Counted from the stretch's first letter, positions 8,739 to 18,662 are shown. The stretch: DNA of 64,000 bases from Brachybacterium sillae (GCF_025028335.1 NZ_JAFEUW010000001.1:434001-498000); one strand, 5' to 3'. Notes: generated by a model from the sequence alone, not told the origin. Numbers and translations: made by a program.

Positions 8739-9857
8739 TCAGCGCGGCCCGACGGGCCGGGATCGCGCCAGCTCGATGAGTTCCGCGACGAGGTCCGAGT
8801 ACGTCAGGCCCATGTTCTCCCAGAGCACAGGGAACATGGAGAACGGCGTGAAACCGGGCATGGTGTTGACCTCGTTGACCACGACCTCACCCTGCCGGGT
8901 GACGAACACGTCGACCCGGGCGAGTCCCTCGAGCCGCAGCGCGGTGAAGGCCTCGGCGGCGACCTGCCGCACCCGGTCGCTCTGCTCCGGTGTGAGCTCG
9001 GCGGGCACCTGGATGGTGACGGTGCCCTTGCCGAAGTACTTCGATTCGTAGTCGTAGAAGTCGAGATCGTCCCCGAGGATCACCTCACCGGGCGCCGTGG
9101 TGCGCGGCGCCTCGCCGTCGCGTCCCTCCAGCACACCGCATTCGATCTCGCGGCCCTCGACCTCGGTCTCGACCAGCACGCGCGGGTCCTCGGCGACGGC
9201 GATCCGCATCGCCTCCTCCAGACCGTCGGGCGTGTGCACACGGGTGACACCCATGCTGGAGCCGGCACGGGTGGGCTTGACGAACCACGGCAGGGGCAGC
9301 GTCTCGAGGCGCGTGCGCACGGCGTCCGGGTCGGTGACCCACTGGGCGGCGGTCACGAGCTCCCCGGGTGCCACGGCGATCCCGGCGGCCTGCAGGGCCT
9401 GCTTGGTGGCGGCCTTGTCCATGCACAGGGCGGAGGCCAGCACCCCGGAGCCGACGTACGGGATGTCCGCGAGGTCCAGCAGGCCCTGGACGGTGCCGTC
9501 CTCCCCGAAAGGGCCGTGGAGCAGCGGGAACACCACGTCGACGTCCGCCAGGTGCTCCACACGACCGTCGCGCACCACGCGCAGTTCGGTACGTCCGCCG
9601 TGGGGCACGGCCTCGAGGGGCAGGAGCACCTCGTCACCGTCCACGGGGACCTCGGGGGCGCGGCCGTCGCGGATCTGCCAGTGCTCCGGGTCGGAGGACA
9701 CCTCGACGCAGCGGCCCTGGCGGGTGACACCCACGGCCACCACGTCGAACCGGGCGGGGTCGAGAGCCGAGAGGACACCGCCGGCCGTGACGCAGGAGAT
9801 GCCGTGCTCGCTGCTGCGACCGCCGAAGAGCAGGGCGACGGTGGTGCGCGGGCTCAT
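8739..9857 (-). CDS. ddl: D-alanine--D-alanine ligase
   Basis: Makes the D-Ala-D-Ala dipeptide for peptidoglycan precursors using ATP. 372 residues in the ATP-grasp fold. Visible motifs are LLFGGRSSEHGISC at the N-terminus, HGPFGEDGTVQGLL (family signature), VKPTRAGSSMGVTRV (ATP binding) and VNEVNTMPGFTPFSMFP at the C-terminus. The ATG at 9857 is preferred because AGGAGG lies 5 bases before it. A GTG at 9878, overlapping the upstream stop, would add 7 residues and is the alternative. Confidence 0.96.
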   Translation of the reverse strand: MSPRTTVALLFGGRSSEHGISCVTAGGVLSALDPARFDVVAVGVTRQGRCVEVSSDPEHWQIRDGRAPEVPVDGDEVLLPLEAVPHGGRTELRVVRDGRVEHLADVDVVFPLLHGPFGEDGTVQGLLDLADIPYVGSGVLASALCMDKAATKQALQAAGIAVAPGELVTAAQWVTDPDAVRTRLETLPLPWFVKPTRAGSSMGVTRVHTPDGLEEAMRIAVAEDPRVLVETEVEGREIECGVLEGRDGEAPRTTAPGEVILGDDLDFYDYESKYFGKGTVTIQVPAELTPEQSDRVRQVAAEAFTALRLEGLARVDVFVTRQGEVVVNEVNTMPGFTPFSMFPVLWENMGLTYSDLVAELIELARSRPVGPR

Positions 9858-9874
9858 GGGGGCCTCCTGGGCGG

Positions 9875-10471
9875 TCACGAACGGTCGGAGGATGCCGACG
9901 GAGGCAACAACCGGGCGGCGGCGCGGGGCAGACGGAGCCCGCCCCCGGGCCCGGTCGTGAGCTCGCCTCGGGCACGAGCCCGGCGTCGGACGGTCGCCGG
10001 CGCGCGCCGGGCCAGGGTGTGCACCGCCGCGGCATGCATGAGGCGACGGGGTGCGAAGGCGAGACGCCCGCGCAGCGTGCGGTACTGCACGGCGGTGGTG
10101 ACCTGCAGCAGGGTGCCACCGGGCAGCAACGCCACAGCGATGCGTACCCGCAGATCGGGGGTGTCGTCGACGATCAGTGCCTCGCTGCCGCGGACCTCGT
10201 TGGTGACGTAGGTCCTCTCCGGCGGCGGCACCATGTCGAGGAGCCGAACGGCCTCATCGCGCAGCGCCCGCAGACCGCGGGCACCGAGCGTGCTGTTCTC
10301 ATGCGCGAAGATCGCCTCGGCCCACACCCGCGGGTCGGGCTCGTCCACGCCCCGGGTCGGCACGATCACGACATCGCAGTAGTCCGGTGCCGGGATGTCA
10401 CGCAGGGCCAGGGACCCGGCCGCACCGGTCGGGGTGATGGCGTCCGAGGAGTCGAGCGGCCGTTCCTGCAT
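9875..10471 (-). CDS. DUF2867 family protein
   Basis: 198-residue protein between murA and ddl. The pattern DYCDVVIVPTRG, DPRVWAEAIFAH, LRALRDEAVRLL, SEALIVDDTPDLRVRIAVAL, VTTAVQYRTLRGRL and FAPRRLMHAAAVHTLARRA follows DUF2867, a small single-domain family with no known reaction. The last 40 residues are Arg/Ala/Gly-rich and probably unstructured. It starts 4 bases after murA ends and is likely co-transcribed. In many actinobacteria gpsA (glycerol-3-phosphate dehydrogenase) occupies this position. The family assignment is from memory of the pattern. Confidence 0.7.
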   Translation of the reverse strand: MQERPLDSSDAITPTGAAGSLALRDIPAPDYCDVVIVPTRGVDEPDPRVWAEAIFAHENSTLGARGLRALRDEAVRLLDMVPPPERTYVTNEVRGSEALIVDDTPDLRVRIAVALLPGGTLLQVTTAVQYRTLRGRLAFAPRRLMHAAAVHTLARRAPATVRRRARARGELTTGPGGGLRLPRAAARLLPPSASSDRS

Positions 10472-10475
10472 GGGG

Positions 10476-11792
10476 TCAGTCCTCCCAGTATTCGGCCCCG
10501 AGGGCGGTCAGCTTGGAGCGGAAGCTCTCATAGCCGCGGTCGATGAGGTCGATGCCGTGGATCCGGGAGACCCCCTCCGCGCCCAGGGCCGCGATGAGGT
10601 AGCTGAAGCCGCCGCGCAGGTCCGGCACGGTGATCTCCGCGCCGTGGAGGGGCTTCGGGCCGGAGATCACGGCGGAATGGTTGAAGTTGCGGCGTCCGAA
10701 ACGGCAGCTGGAGCTACCGAGGCATTCGCGGTACACCTGGATCTGCGCACCCATGTCGTTCAGCGCGCTGGTGAATCCGAGGCGGTTCTCATACACCGTC
10801 TCGTGGACGATGGAGATGCCCTCGGCCTGGGTCAGAGCGACCACCAGCGGCTGCTGCCAGTCGGTCATGAAACCGGGGTGGACGTCGGTCTCCACCGCGA
10901 TGGAACGGAGCGGTCCGCCGGGGTGGAAGAACCGGATGCCCTCCGGGGTGATGTCCATCCCGCCGCCGATCTTGCGGAACATGTTGAGGAAGGTGCTCAT
11001 CGGCTTCTGCTGGGCACCGCGGACGAACACGTCACCGCGGGTGACCAGGGCGGCGCAGGCCCAGCTGGCGGCCTCGATACGGTCGGGCAGGGCCACGTGC
11101 TCGTAGCCGCCCAGACGCTCGACACCCTCGATGGTGATGGTGCGGTCGGTCTGCAGGGAGATGATCGCGCCCATCTTCTGCAGCACGGCGATGAGGTCCT
11201 CGATCTCCGGCTCCACCGCGGCGTTGGTGAGCTCGGTGATGCCCTCGGCCCGCACGGCGGTCAACAGCACCTGCTCGGTGGCTCCGACGCTCGGGTATTC
11301 GAGGTGGATCTTCGCACCCCGCAGGCCGTTCGGCGCGGTGATGGAGATGCCCATCTCGCGTTTGTCGACCACGGCCCCGAAGTTGCGCAGCACGTCGAGG
11401 TGGTAGTTGATCGGCCGGTTGCCGATGCGGCAGCCGCCGAGGTCCGGGATGATCGCCTCCCCGAGGCGGTGCAGGAGCGGTCCGCAGAACAGGATCGGGA
11501 TGCGGGAGGACCCGGCATGGGCATCGATGTCGACCACGTGGGCCCGCTCCACGTTGGACGGGTCCATCCGCAGCAGGCCGCCGTCGACGTCGCGCTCCAC
11601 CTTGACGCCGTGCACCTTCAGCAGCTCGCTGACGATCTGCACGTCGCGGATGTCCGGCACGGAGTGCAGGGTGCTGGGTTCTTCGCCCAGCAGGGCGGCG
11701 ACCATCGCCTTCGAGACGAGGTTCTTCGCACCGCGCACGGTGATCTCACCGGACAGCGGCCGGCCGCCGCGGACGTTGAAGGTCGAGTTCAT
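10476..11792 (-). CDS. murA: UDP-N-acetylglucosamine 1-carboxyvinyltransferase
   Basis: First committed step of peptidoglycan synthesis: transfers enolpyruvate from PEP to UDP-GlcNAc. 438 residues, normal length. RGAKNLVSKAMVAALL near the N-terminus is the KN substrate-binding region. The catalytic loop is LGGCRIGNRP, with the cysteine that fosfomycin attacks present; some actinobacteria carry Asp there, but this one does not. First gene of a murA-DUF2867-ddl unit. Confidence 0.97.
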   Translation of the reverse strand: MNSTFNVRGGRPLSGEITVRGAKNLVSKAMVAALLGEEPSTLHSVPDIRDVQIVSELLKVHGVKVERDVDGGLLRMDPSNVERAHVVDIDAHAGSSRIPILFCGPLLHRLGEAIIPDLGGCRIGNRPINYHLDVLRNFGAVVDKREMGISITAPNGLRGAKIHLEYPSVGATEQVLLTAVRAEGITELTNAAVEPEIEDLIAVLQKMGAIISLQTDRTITIEGVERLGGYEHVALPDRIEAASWACAALVTRGDVFVRGAQQKPMSTFLNMFRKIGGGMDITPEGIRFFHPGGPLRSIAVETDVHPGFMTDWQQPLVVALTQAEGISIVHETVYENRLGFTSALNDMGAQIQVYRECLGSSSCRFGRRNFNHSAVISGPKPLHGAEITVPDLRGGFSYLIAALGAEGVSRIHGIDLIDRGYESFRSKLTALGAEYWED

Positions 11793-11893
11793 GGTGTCCT
11801 TGGACAGGGTGAGGGGCGGGCACGGGGCCCGGGGACCGACTCACCTTACCGGAGCGGCCTCGGGAAGTCGGTGAGTCGTGGCGCGTGCGACGC

Positions 11894-12505
11894 TCAGACC
11901 CCCGATGCCGTCCGCGTCGGGAGCGTCCTGGGCATCCACGCGGGACGCCGTGCCTCGAAGGCGTCGATGTCGGCGGCGTGCCGCAGCGTGAGGCCGACGT
12001 CGTCGAGGCCCTCCATCAGGCGCCAGCGCGTGTAGTCGTCGATGACGAAGGGCAGGTCCGTCCCGGCGGCTCGCACCTGGCGTTCTGAGAGGTCGACGGT
12101 CACCTCGGTGCCGGGCTGCTCCTCCAGGATCTTCCACAGCAGCTCGATGTCGTCCTGTGCCAGCTGGGCCGCGATGAGCCCCTGCTTGCCGGCGTTGCCG
12201 CGGAAGATGTCGGCGAAGCGGCTGGAGAGCACGGCCCGGAACCCGTAGTCGCGCAGCGCCCAGACCGCATGCTCCCGGGAGGAGCCGGTGCCGAAGTCGG
12301 GGCCGGCCACCAGCACGGATCCCGAGCGGTAGGCGGGCTGGTTCAGCACGAAATCGTCGGAGCGGCGCCAGGCGGCGAACAGGCCGTCGTCGAAGCCGGT
12401 CTTGGTGACCCGCTTGAGGTAGACGGCGGGGATGATCTGGTCGGTGTCGACGTTGCTGCGGCGCAGCGGCACGCCGACGCCGGTGTGGGTGGTGACAGCT
12501 TCCAC
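11894..12505 (-). CDS. leuD: 3-isopropylmalate dehydratase small subunit
   Basis: Small subunit of isopropylmalate isomerase in leucine synthesis. 203 residues. [17 protein letters not shown] at the N-terminus and [17 protein letters not shown] are the aconitase swivel-domain signatures. It follows leuC by 60 bases and has a normal full-length C-terminus. Confidence 0.97.
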   Translation of the reverse strand: MEAVTTHTGVGVPLRRSNVDTDQIIPAVYLKRVTKTGFDDGLFAAWRRSDDFVLNQPAYRSGSVLVAGPDFGTGSSREHAVWALRDYGFRAVLSSRFADIFRGNAGKQGLIAAQLAQDDIELLWKILEEQPGTEVTVDLSERQVRAAGTDLPFVIDDYTRWRLMEGLDDVGLTLRHAADIDAFEARRPAWMPRTLPTRTASGV

Positions 12506-12565
12506 GGGAGGGGTCCTTCCAGGAGGTACGGAGTGGGGGCGCCCGGTTGTCGCGGCGGGCTCGAC

Positions 12566-14014
12566 TCAGGCGGCGGCGCCGCGCTGCGCTGCGGTGGAGC
12601 CGTGCGGCGTGTCGTCGAGGTCTGACGGCGCGGACAGGGTGCCGCGCACGGCGGTGGCGGCGGCCACCACCGGGGAGACGAGGTGGGTGCGCCCGCCCTT
12701 GCCCTGCCGGCCCTCGAAGTTCCGGTTGGAGGTGGAGGCGGATCGCTCCCCCGGCGCGAGCTGATCGGGGTTCATGCCCAGGCACATGGAGCACCCGGCC
12801 TGTCGCCACTCCGCCCCGAAGGCGAGGAACTCCCGATCCAGCCCCTCATCCTCGGCCTGGCGACGCACGCGGGCGCTGCCGGGGACGACCAGCACCCGCA
12901 CGTCGGGGTGCTTGGTGCGGCCGCGGATCACGTCGGCGAAGGCCCGCAGGTCCTCGATCCGACTGTTGGTGCACGAGCCCATGAACACGGTGTCGACGGC
13001 GACCTCCCGCAGGGGGGTGCCGGGCTGCAGATCCATGTACTCCAGAGCGCGCTCGGCAGCGACCCGTTCGGACTCGTCGACGATCGCGGCCGGGTCCGGC
13101 ACGGTGGCGCTCAGCGGCAGTCCCTGCCCGGGGTTCGTGCCCCAGGTGACGAAGGGCTCCAGCTCGTCGGCGTCGATCACGACCTCCGTGTCGAACACGG
13201 CGTCGTCGTCGCTGCGCAGCGTCCGCCAGTAGGCCACAGCCTCGTCCCAGTCGGCACCCTGCGGGGCGTGGGGCCGGCCCTTCACGTACTCGAAGGTGAT
13301 CTCATCGGGGGCGATCATCCCGGCGCGGGCACCCGCCTCGATGGACATGTTGCAGATGGTCATGCGGCCCTCCATGGAGAGCGCCCGGATGGCCTCGCCG
13401 CGATACTCGATGACATGACCGGCCCCACCGCCGGTGCCGATCTTCGCGATCACTGCGAGGATGATGTCCTTCGCGGTCACGCCCGGCTTCAGGGTGCCCT
13501 CGACGGTCACGGCCATCGTCCGGAACGGCTTCAGCGGCAGCGTCTGGGTGGCCATCACATGCTCCACCTCGCTGGTTCCGATGCCGAAGGCGAGCGCCCC
13601 GAAGGCACCGTGGGTGGAGGTGTGGGAGTCACCGCACACCACGGTGATGCCCGGCATGGTCAGGCCCAGCTGCGGACCGACCACGTGCACGATGCCCTGC
13701 TCGATGTCCCCCAGCGGATGCAGCCGCACCCCGAACTCCTCGGCGTTGCGGCGCAGCGTCTCGATCTGTGTGCGGGAGGTGATGTCGGCGATCGGACGGT
13801 CGATGTCGACCGTCGGGGTGTTGTGGTCCTCGGTCGCGAGCGTCAGATCGGTCCGGCGCAGGGCGCGTCCCTCCTGCCGCAGGCCGTCGAAGGCCTGGGG
13901 GCTGGTGACCTCATGGAGGAGGTGGAGGTCGATGTAGAGCAGGTCGGGCTCGCCGTTCTCCCCACGACGCACCACATGGTCGTTCCACACCTTCTCCGCG
14001 AGCGTGCCCGCCAT
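12566..14014 (-). CDS. leuC: 3-isopropylmalate dehydratase large subunit
   Basis: Iron-sulfur subunit of isopropylmalate isomerase. 482 residues. Cluster ligands are visible in [10 protein letters not shown] and [11 protein letters not shown], and [36 protein letters not shown] is the aconitase core (given here only to identify it; the key residues are the DSHT block). The C-terminal tail TAAQRGAAA is extra. Paired with leuD and divergent from an IclR-type regulator that probably controls it. Confidence 0.97.
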   Translation of the reverse strand: MAGTLAEKVWNDHVVRRGENGEPDLLYIDLHLLHEVTSPQAFDGLRQEGRALRRTDLTLATEDHNTPTVDIDRPIADITSRTQIETLRRNAEEFGVRLHPLGDIEQGIVHVVGPQLGLTMPGITVVCGDSHTSTHGAFGALAFGIGTSEVEHVMATQTLPLKPFRTMAVTVEGTLKPGVTAKDIILAVIAKIGTGGGAGHVIEYRGEAIRALSMEGRMTICNMSIEAGARAGMIAPDEITFEYVKGRPHAPQGADWDEAVAYWRTLRSDDDAVFDTEVVIDADELEPFVTWGTNPGQGLPLSATVPDPAAIVDESERVAAERALEYMDLQPGTPLREVAVDTVFMGSCTNSRIEDLRAFADVIRGRTKHPDVRVLVVPGSARVRRQAEDEGLDREFLAFGAEWRQAGCSMCLGMNPDQLAPGERSASTSNRNFEGRQGKGGRTHLVSPVVAAATAVRGTLSAPSDLDDTPHGSTAAQRGAAA

Positions 14015-14170
14015 CGTCCACCTGCTCCTTCCGTGCCGCGGCCTCTCCGCGACGACCGTCGCGCGTCCCGGGCCGGAGGGCCTGTCCTCGCGATGTCATC
14101 GCCGTGTCAGGGCGTACCTGTCACGCCCCGGCGCTCGCCCCATCATGGAAGCCGACTCGCACCACTGCAG

Positions 14171-14196
14171 TTGCGTCTCAACTTTCAAGACGGCAA
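14171..14196. promoter_or_regulatory. Candidate operator for the leuCD regulator
   Basis: An imperfect inverted repeat TTGCGTCT...AGACGGCAA spans 14171-14196 and ends ten bases before the regulator's ATG. IclR-type proteins of the NdgR/LtbR/AreB group bind palindromes in the leuCD-regulator intergenic region, so this is the natural site for autoregulation and leuC control. The palindrome is seen; binding is inferred. Confidence 0.5.
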
Positions 14197-14205
14197 TATC
14201 GACCC

Positions 14206-14946
14206 ATGGACACCACAGAGATCTCCCCGGACGGGGGCAGCGGCGTCGGGGTGCTCGACAAGGCCGCGACGGTGCTCGGGGCCCTCGAGACCGGGCCCGC
14301 CACCCTCACGCAGCTGGTGCAATCCACGGGGCTGGCGCGACCGACCGCCCATCGGCTGGCCGTCGCGCTGGAGCACCATCGCCTCGTCGCGCGGGACATG
14401 CAGGGCAGGTTCGTGTTGGGACCGCGGCTCGGGGAGCTCGCCAGTGCCGCGGGTGAGGACCGCCTGCTCGCCTCGGCAGGCCCGGTGCTCGCCGCGTTGC
14501 GGGATCGCACCGGGGAGTCCGCTCAGCTCTACCGCCGTCAGGGGGACCACCGCATCTGCGTCGCCACCGCGGAACGTCCGATCGGCTTGCGTGACTCCGT
14601 TCCCCTGGGCGCGGCGCTGTCGATGAAGGCGGGGTCGGCTGCCCAGATCCTGTTGGCGTGGGAGGAGCCCGACCGCATGCACCGCGGTCTGCACGGGGCT
14701 CGTTTCACTGCCACCATGCTCTCGGCGGTGCGCCGTCGCGGCTGGGCCCAGTCCGTCGGTGAGCGCGAGGCCGGGGTCGGTTCGGTGTCAGCACCCGTGC
14801 GCGGGCCCAACGGCCGGGTGGTCGCGGCGCTGTCGGTCTCCGGACCGATCGAACGGATCACTCGCCAGCCGGGACGCCTCCACGCTGCCGCGGTGATCGC
14901 CTCGGCGAACCACCTCAGCGACGTGCTGCGCCACAGCGGGGTCTGA
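14206..14946 (+). CDS. ndgR: IclR-family transcriptional regulator (NdgR/LtbR type)
   Basis: 246-residue regulator with an N-terminal winged helix (GVGVLDKAATVLGALE, TQLVQSTGLARPTAHRLAVAL, about residues 14-60) and a C-terminal effector domain (LGAALSMKAGSAAQILLAW, SVSAPVRGPNGRVVAALSVSGP). The ATG at 14206 gives the standard N-terminus; a longer in-frame ORF reaches back over the leuC promoter and is not believed. Divergence from leuCD is the classic actinobacterial arrangement for NdgR/LtbR, which governs leucine synthesis and wider amino-acid metabolism. The gene name rests on context. Confidence 0.85.
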   Translation: MDTTEISPDGGSGVGVLDKAATVLGALETGPATLTQLVQSTGLARPTAHRLAVALEHHRLVARDMQGRFVLGPRLGELASAAGEDRLLASAGPVLAALRDRTGESAQLYRRQGDHRICVATAERPIGLRDSVPLGAALSMKAGSAAQILLAWEEPDRMHRGLHGARFTATMLSAVRRRGWAQSVGEREAGVGSVSAPVRGPNGRVVAALSVSGPIERITRQPGRLHAAAVIASANHLSDVLRHSGV

Positions 14947-14954
14947 CCCCGCGG

Positions 14955-15806
14955 TCAGCCGCGGTGCTGCAGCGGACGCTCGATCCAGATCGGCGTGTGG
15001 GCCAGCTGCACCACAGCGCCGGTTCGCGACGACGCCGAGGCCAGCCCCTCGGACGCGGCGGGCACGACGAGCATGCGGGAGCCCTCACTCGCGGCGACAA
15101 GGTCCTTCGCCGAATGTGCGGTCGCGAGGTCGGACAGCTTCACGGGCACGTCGACGCCGGCGCGGGCCACGGCCTGCCGGGTGTGGGCGAGGATCCGGTC
15201 GTGTTCGGCGGCGGGGGTGTGGACGCCGATGACGACGTGCACCTCGGCCTCATAGGCGGCCGCCAGGCGTCCGGCGCGCTCGAGCGCCTGCTCCCCCAGG
15301 TCGGAGGATTCGTACGCCACGCCGATGGGACCGTCGGTGGCCTCATCGCCGCGCACCACCACCACGGGGCAGGCGGCGTAGCGGGCGAGGGCGAGGCTGG
15401 TGGAGCCCATGACGACGGCCATCATCCGGCCGAGCCCGCGGCTGCCCACCGCGAGCACCGCGGCCCCGCGGGACTCGGTGACGAGCACGTCGGCCGAGCG
15501 TCCCTCCACGATCTCGGTGAGGACGGGGATCTCGGGAGCGACCTCGCGGGCGACCGCCTCGGCATGCGCGACGAGCGTCTCCGCCCCGGCGCGCAGACCG
15601 GAGCCCGCCACACCGGGCACCGGGTCGACGTCCACGTTCAGCAGAGGCCACACGAAGGCGTGGACCAGGCGCAGCTGCCCTCCGATGCGACGGGCGTGCT
15701 CGGCACCCCAGCGGATCGCGCGGTCGGAATCGTCGGAGTCGGAGATGCCGACGACCACGACGGGGAGGTCGGTAGCGGGCTGCGGGCTGGGGGTGCTGGT
15801 GGTCAT
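14955..15806 (-). CDS. Universal stress protein, two tandem USP domains
   Basis: 283 residues with two USP folds, about 15-150 and 155-280. The first has an ATP-binding signature, AVGSRGLGRMMAVVMGSTS, followed by CPVVVV. The second lacks the glycine pattern (VPAASEGLASASSRTGAVV) and probably does not bind ATP. Tandem USPs of this kind are common in actinobacteria and act in stress and dormancy; no specific partner is shown by the context. It is convergent with the regulator, 8 bases apart. Confidence 0.9.
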   Translation of the reverse strand: MTTSTPSPQPATDLPVVVVGISDSDDSDRAIRWGAEHARRIGGQLRLVHAFVWPLLNVDVDPVPGVAGSGLRAGAETLVAHAEAVAREVAPEIPVLTEIVEGRSADVLVTESRGAAVLAVGSRGLGRMMAVVMGSTSLALARYAACPVVVVRGDEATDGPIGVAYESSDLGEQALERAGRLAAAYEAEVHVVIGVHTPAAEHDRILAHTRQAVARAGVDVPVKLSDLATAHSAKDLVAASEGSRMLVVPAASEGLASASSRTGAVVQLAHTPIWIERPLQHRG

Positions 15807-15851
15807 GGCCTGATCCTATCGACCGCTGGTGACACAACCGGCTCCACGACG

Positions 15852-15881
15852 AAGGCCGGCACACCTGTGTGTGCCGGCCTT
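15852..15881 (-). terminator. Terminator after the tRNA cluster
   Basis: Perfect 13-bp inverted repeat (15852-15864 and 15869-15881) with a CTGT loop, 5 bases beyond the 3' end of the first tRNA-Glu on the minus strand. It would end the tRNA-Gln/tRNA-Glu transcript; the USP gene lies beyond. Confidence 0.8.
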
Positions 15882-15886
15882 GCTCG

Positions 15887-15959
15887 TACCCCGTACCGGA
15901 TTTGAACCGGTGTTACCGCCGTGAGAGGGCGACGTCCTGGGCCGCTAGACGAACGGGGC
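15887..15959 (-). tRNA. tRNA-Glu (CTC), copy 1
   Basis: 73-nt cloverleaf on the minus strand. Acceptor GCCCCGT pairs with ACGGGGT through a terminal G-U wobble, as is usual for actinobacterial tRNA-Glu. The anticodon loop CTCTCAC gives CTC, and the T-loop is GGTTCAAATCC. CCA is not encoded. Identical to the copy at 15987. Confidence 0.96.
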
Positions 15960-15986
15960 AGGGCAGCCGCCGCGGCGACTGCTTCG

Positions 15987-16059
15987 TACCCCGTACCGGA
16001 TTTGAACCGGTGTTACCGCCGTGAGAGGGCGACGTCCTGGGCCGCTAGACGAACGGGGC
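15987..16059 (-). tRNA. tRNA-Glu (CTC), copy 2
   Basis: Same 73-nt sequence as copy 1, exactly 100 bases away, with a 27-base spacer that does not look duplicated. Anticodon CTC; CCA is not encoded. Confidence 0.96.
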
Positions 16060-16092
16060 GCGAGCGTCGCGATCCCGAAGAATCGCTCAGCG

Positions 16093-16164
16093 CTGGGGTA
16101 CCTGGACTCGAACCAAGAACAACTGAACCAGAATCAGCCGTGTTGCCAATTACACCATACCCCA
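16093..16164 (-). tRNA. tRNA-Gln (CTG)
   Basis: 72-nt cloverleaf on the minus strand: acceptor TGGGGTA/TACCCCA with discriminator G, anticodon loop TTCTGGT giving CTG, T-arm CTTGG-TTCGAGT-CCAGG. Probably first in a tRNA-Gln, tRNA-Glu, tRNA-Glu transcript. No glutaminyl-tRNA synthetase is seen in the window; GatAB is present at the right edge, so this tRNA is probably charged by GltX and then amidated. Confidence 0.95.
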
Positions 16165-16309
16165 TGGTGGAAGGCACTTTTCCGGTCGATTCCCCCGGTC
16201 TCCCGAAGGCATCGGCCGCGCCGTACCGAGGTACGACCATACCTGCTCCCGAGACCTCGGCGCAAAGCCGTAGAGGCCCTGCGGCCTGTGAGGTCTCCCA
16301 CCCGGCGAC

Positions 16310-17833
16310 TCAGGCGCGCGCGGCGAGCTGCGTCCGGAAGGACCGCAGACGGGCCAGCGTCGAGGGGCGCCCCAGCAGCTCCATTGACTCGAACAGCGGC
16401 GGCGAGACCCGGCGGCCGGACACCGCGCTGCGCAGCGGACCGAAGGCCAGGCGCGGCTTCACCCCCATGTCGTCGACGATCGCTGCGCGCAGGGTGGACT
16501 CGAGGGTCTCGGCCCGGAAATCATCCTCGGGAAGGGCCTCGATCTCTGCGATCGCCCGGTCGAGCACGCCCAGGGGATCCTCCCCGAGCTTCGCGAAGGC
16601 CTCCTCGGCGACCTCCAGATCCGCATCGTCGACGAACAGGAAGCGGAGCATGTCCGGCGCCTCCCCCAGCAGGTTCATGCGGGGCTGCACCAGCGGTGTC
16701 GCGGCCACCAGCAGAGCGCGCTGTTCGGCGGTCGGCGGATCGCTCAGCAGACCGGCCCCCTGCAGGTACGGCACCATCCGCTCGGTGAACTCCTCCGGCG
16801 GCAGCAGACGCATGTGGTCGGCGTTCAGGGCGGTCGCCTTCTTGAGGTCCACGCGCGCCGGGTTCGGGTTCACATCGGCGACGTCGAAGCGCTCGACGAA
16901 CTGCTCCCGGGTGAAGACGTCCTGGTCGGCGCTGTAGCCCCAGCCGAGCAGAGCCAGGTAGTTCACCATGCCCTCGGGCAGGAACCCCTGCTCGCGGTAG
17001 AGGAACAGGTTGGACTCGGGGTCGCGCTTGGAGAGCTTCTTGTTGCCCTCCCCCATCACGTACGGCAGGTGCCCGAAGACGGGGATCCGATCGGCCACTC
17101 CGATGTCGACCAGCGCGCGGTACAGCGCGATCTGCCGTGGCGTCGAGGAGAGCAGATCCTCACCACGCAGCACATGAGTGACACCCATCAGCGCGTCGTC
17201 GACCGGGTTCACCAGGGTGTACAGCGGCTGTCCGTTGGCGCGGACCACCACGTAGTCGGGGGTGGAACCCGCCCGGAAGGTGATCTCCCCACGCACCAGG
17301 TCGGAGAAGGTGATGTCCTCATCGGGCATCCGCAGACGCCAGGTGGGCTCACGGCCCTCGTCCCGGAAGGCCTGCTTCTGCTCCTCAGTGAGGTCGCGGT
17401 CGTACCCGTCGTACCCGATCTGTGGGTCGCGGCCGGCGGCGCGGTGGCGGTCGGCGATCTCCTCGGCGGTGGAGAACGACTCGTAGATGTGGCCGGCGGT
17501 CTTGAGCCGCTCGATGACGTCGGCGTAGATCTCGCTTCGCTGCGACTGGCGGTAGGGACCGTGCGGCCCGCCGACCTCGACGCCCTCGTCCCAGTCGATG
17601 CCGAGCCAGCGCATGGCCTCGAGCAGCTGCTGGTAGGACTCCTCGCTGTCGCGCTTGGCATCGGTGTCCTCGATGCGGAAGATCAGCTTCCCACCGGTAT
17701 GGCGGGCGTACCCCCAGTTGAACAGGGCGGTGCGCACCAGTCCGACGTGCGGCGTGCCGGTGGGGCTGGGGCAGAAGCGGACGCGCACGTCGCTGCCGGT
17801 GGCGGGGGCGTCGGGCGTGACGGTGCCGGTCAC
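16310..17833 (-). CDS. gltX: Glutamyl-tRNA synthetase
   Basis: Class I synthetase that charges tRNA-Glu. 507 residues from a GTG start at 17833. The HIGH box is in [20 protein letters not shown] and the KMSKS box is KLSKRD. It lies directly upstream of tRNA-Gln and two tRNA-Glu genes on the same strand. With gatA/gatB in the same genome it is likely a non-discriminating enzyme that also makes Glu-tRNA(Gln); this is inference from pathway logic. Confidence 0.97.
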   Translation of the reverse strand: MTGTVTPDAPATGSDVRVRFCPSPTGTPHVGLVRTALFNWGYARHTGGKLIFRIEDTDAKRDSEESYQQLLEAMRWLGIDWDEGVEVGGPHGPYRQSQRSEIYADVIERLKTAGHIYESFSTAEEIADRHRAAGRDPQIGYDGYDRDLTEEQKQAFRDEGREPTWRLRMPDEDITFSDLVRGEITFRAGSTPDYVVVRANGQPLYTLVNPVDDALMGVTHVLRGEDLLSSTPRQIALYRALVDIGVADRIPVFGHLPYVMGEGNKKLSKRDPESNLFLYREQGFLPEGMVNYLALLGWGYSADQDVFTREQFVERFDVADVNPNPARVDLKKATALNADHMRLLPPEEFTERMVPYLQGAGLLSDPPTAEQRALLVAATPLVQPRMNLLGEAPDMLRFLFVDDADLEVAEEAFAKLGEDPLGVLDRAIAEIEALPEDDFRAETLESTLRAAIVDDMGVKPRLAFGPLRSAVSGRRVSPPLFESMELLGRPSTLARLRSFRTQLAARA

Positions 17834-17885
17834 AGGGGTCTCCTCGGGTACAGGTGGCGCGGGTGGGGGCGGGATCGCGCGGTGG

Positions 17886-18662
17886 TCAGCGTCGCACGAT
17901 CGGTGAGGTGAGGGTGCCGATGCCCTCGATGGTCACATCGACCGTGCTGCCGGCCTCGACGGTGCGCACCCCGGCCGGGGTGCCGGTGAGCACCACGTCA
18001 CCGGGCAGCAGCGTGGTGACGTGGGAGATCTCCGCGATCAGCTCGGCCACCGGTCGCAACATGTCGGCGGTGGTGCCGTCCTGGGCGCTCTGCCCGTCGA
18101 CGGCCGAGCCGATACGCAGGGACGACGGGTCGAGATCCGTCTCGATCCACGGCCCCAGCGGACAGGAGGTATCGAAGGCCTTGGCGCGGAACCACTGCGA
18201 CTCGTCACGTTGCGCATCGCGTGCGGTGAGATCGTTCGCGCAGGTGTAGCCGAGGATCGCGGCGGGCACCTGCTCGGGGGTGAGGTCCTTGACCATGTGC
18301 TTGATCACGACGGCGAGCTCGGCCTCGAGGCTGACCTCCCGGCTGTAGGCGGGCAGCATCACCGGCTCACCGGGGCCGACCACCGCGGTGTTGGGCTTGA
18401 GGAAGAACAGGGCCTGCTCGGGCACCTCATTGCCGAGCTCGCGGGCGTGCTCGGCGTAGTTGCGGCCGACGCACACCACCTTCGAGCGGGGGATCACCGG
18501 GGCCAGCAACCGCACCCCGTCCAGCGGCAGGATCCGGCCGGTGGGGCGGATCTCGGTGTAGAGAGGGTCCCCGGTGATGCCGTAGACCATGTCGCGGCCG
18601 TCCTTCTCCTGAACGATGCCGTAGGCGGGATCCTCCCCGGTGGTGTAACGGGCGATGCGCAT
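17886..18662 (-). CDS. Fumarylacetoacetate hydrolase family protein
   Basis: 258 residues. [31 protein letters not shown] and the metal site [11 protein letters not shown] (Glu residues) are the FAH-fold hallmarks, with LTGTPAGV near the C-terminus. Start at 18662 (MRIARYTTG); the much longer in-frame ORF upstream lies antisense to the antiporter gene. Members hydrolyse or decarboxylate 2-oxo acids such as fumarylpyruvate or oxaloacetate; the substrate here is unknown. Immediately upstream of gltX, 52 bases apart, and probably co-transcribed. Confidence 0.88.
   Translation of the reverse strand: MRIARYTTGEDPAYGIVQEKDGRDMVYGITGDPLYTEIRPTGRILPLDGVRLLAPVIPRSKVVCVGRNYAEHARELGNEVPEQALFFLKPNTAVVGPGEPVMLPAYSREVSLEAELAVVIKHMVKDLTPEQVPAAILGYTCANDLTARDAQRDESQWFRAKAFDTSCPLGPWIETDLDPSSLRIGSAVDGQSAQDGTTADMLRPVAELIAEISHVTTLLPGDVVLTGTPAGVRTVEAGSTVDVTIEGIGTLTSPIVRR

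Noticed and set aside
16274-16287. Terminator after gltX (AGGCC-CTGC-GGCCT)
   Set aside because: Only a five-base stem and no T tract, and tRNA genes on the same strand follow; read-through is as likely.
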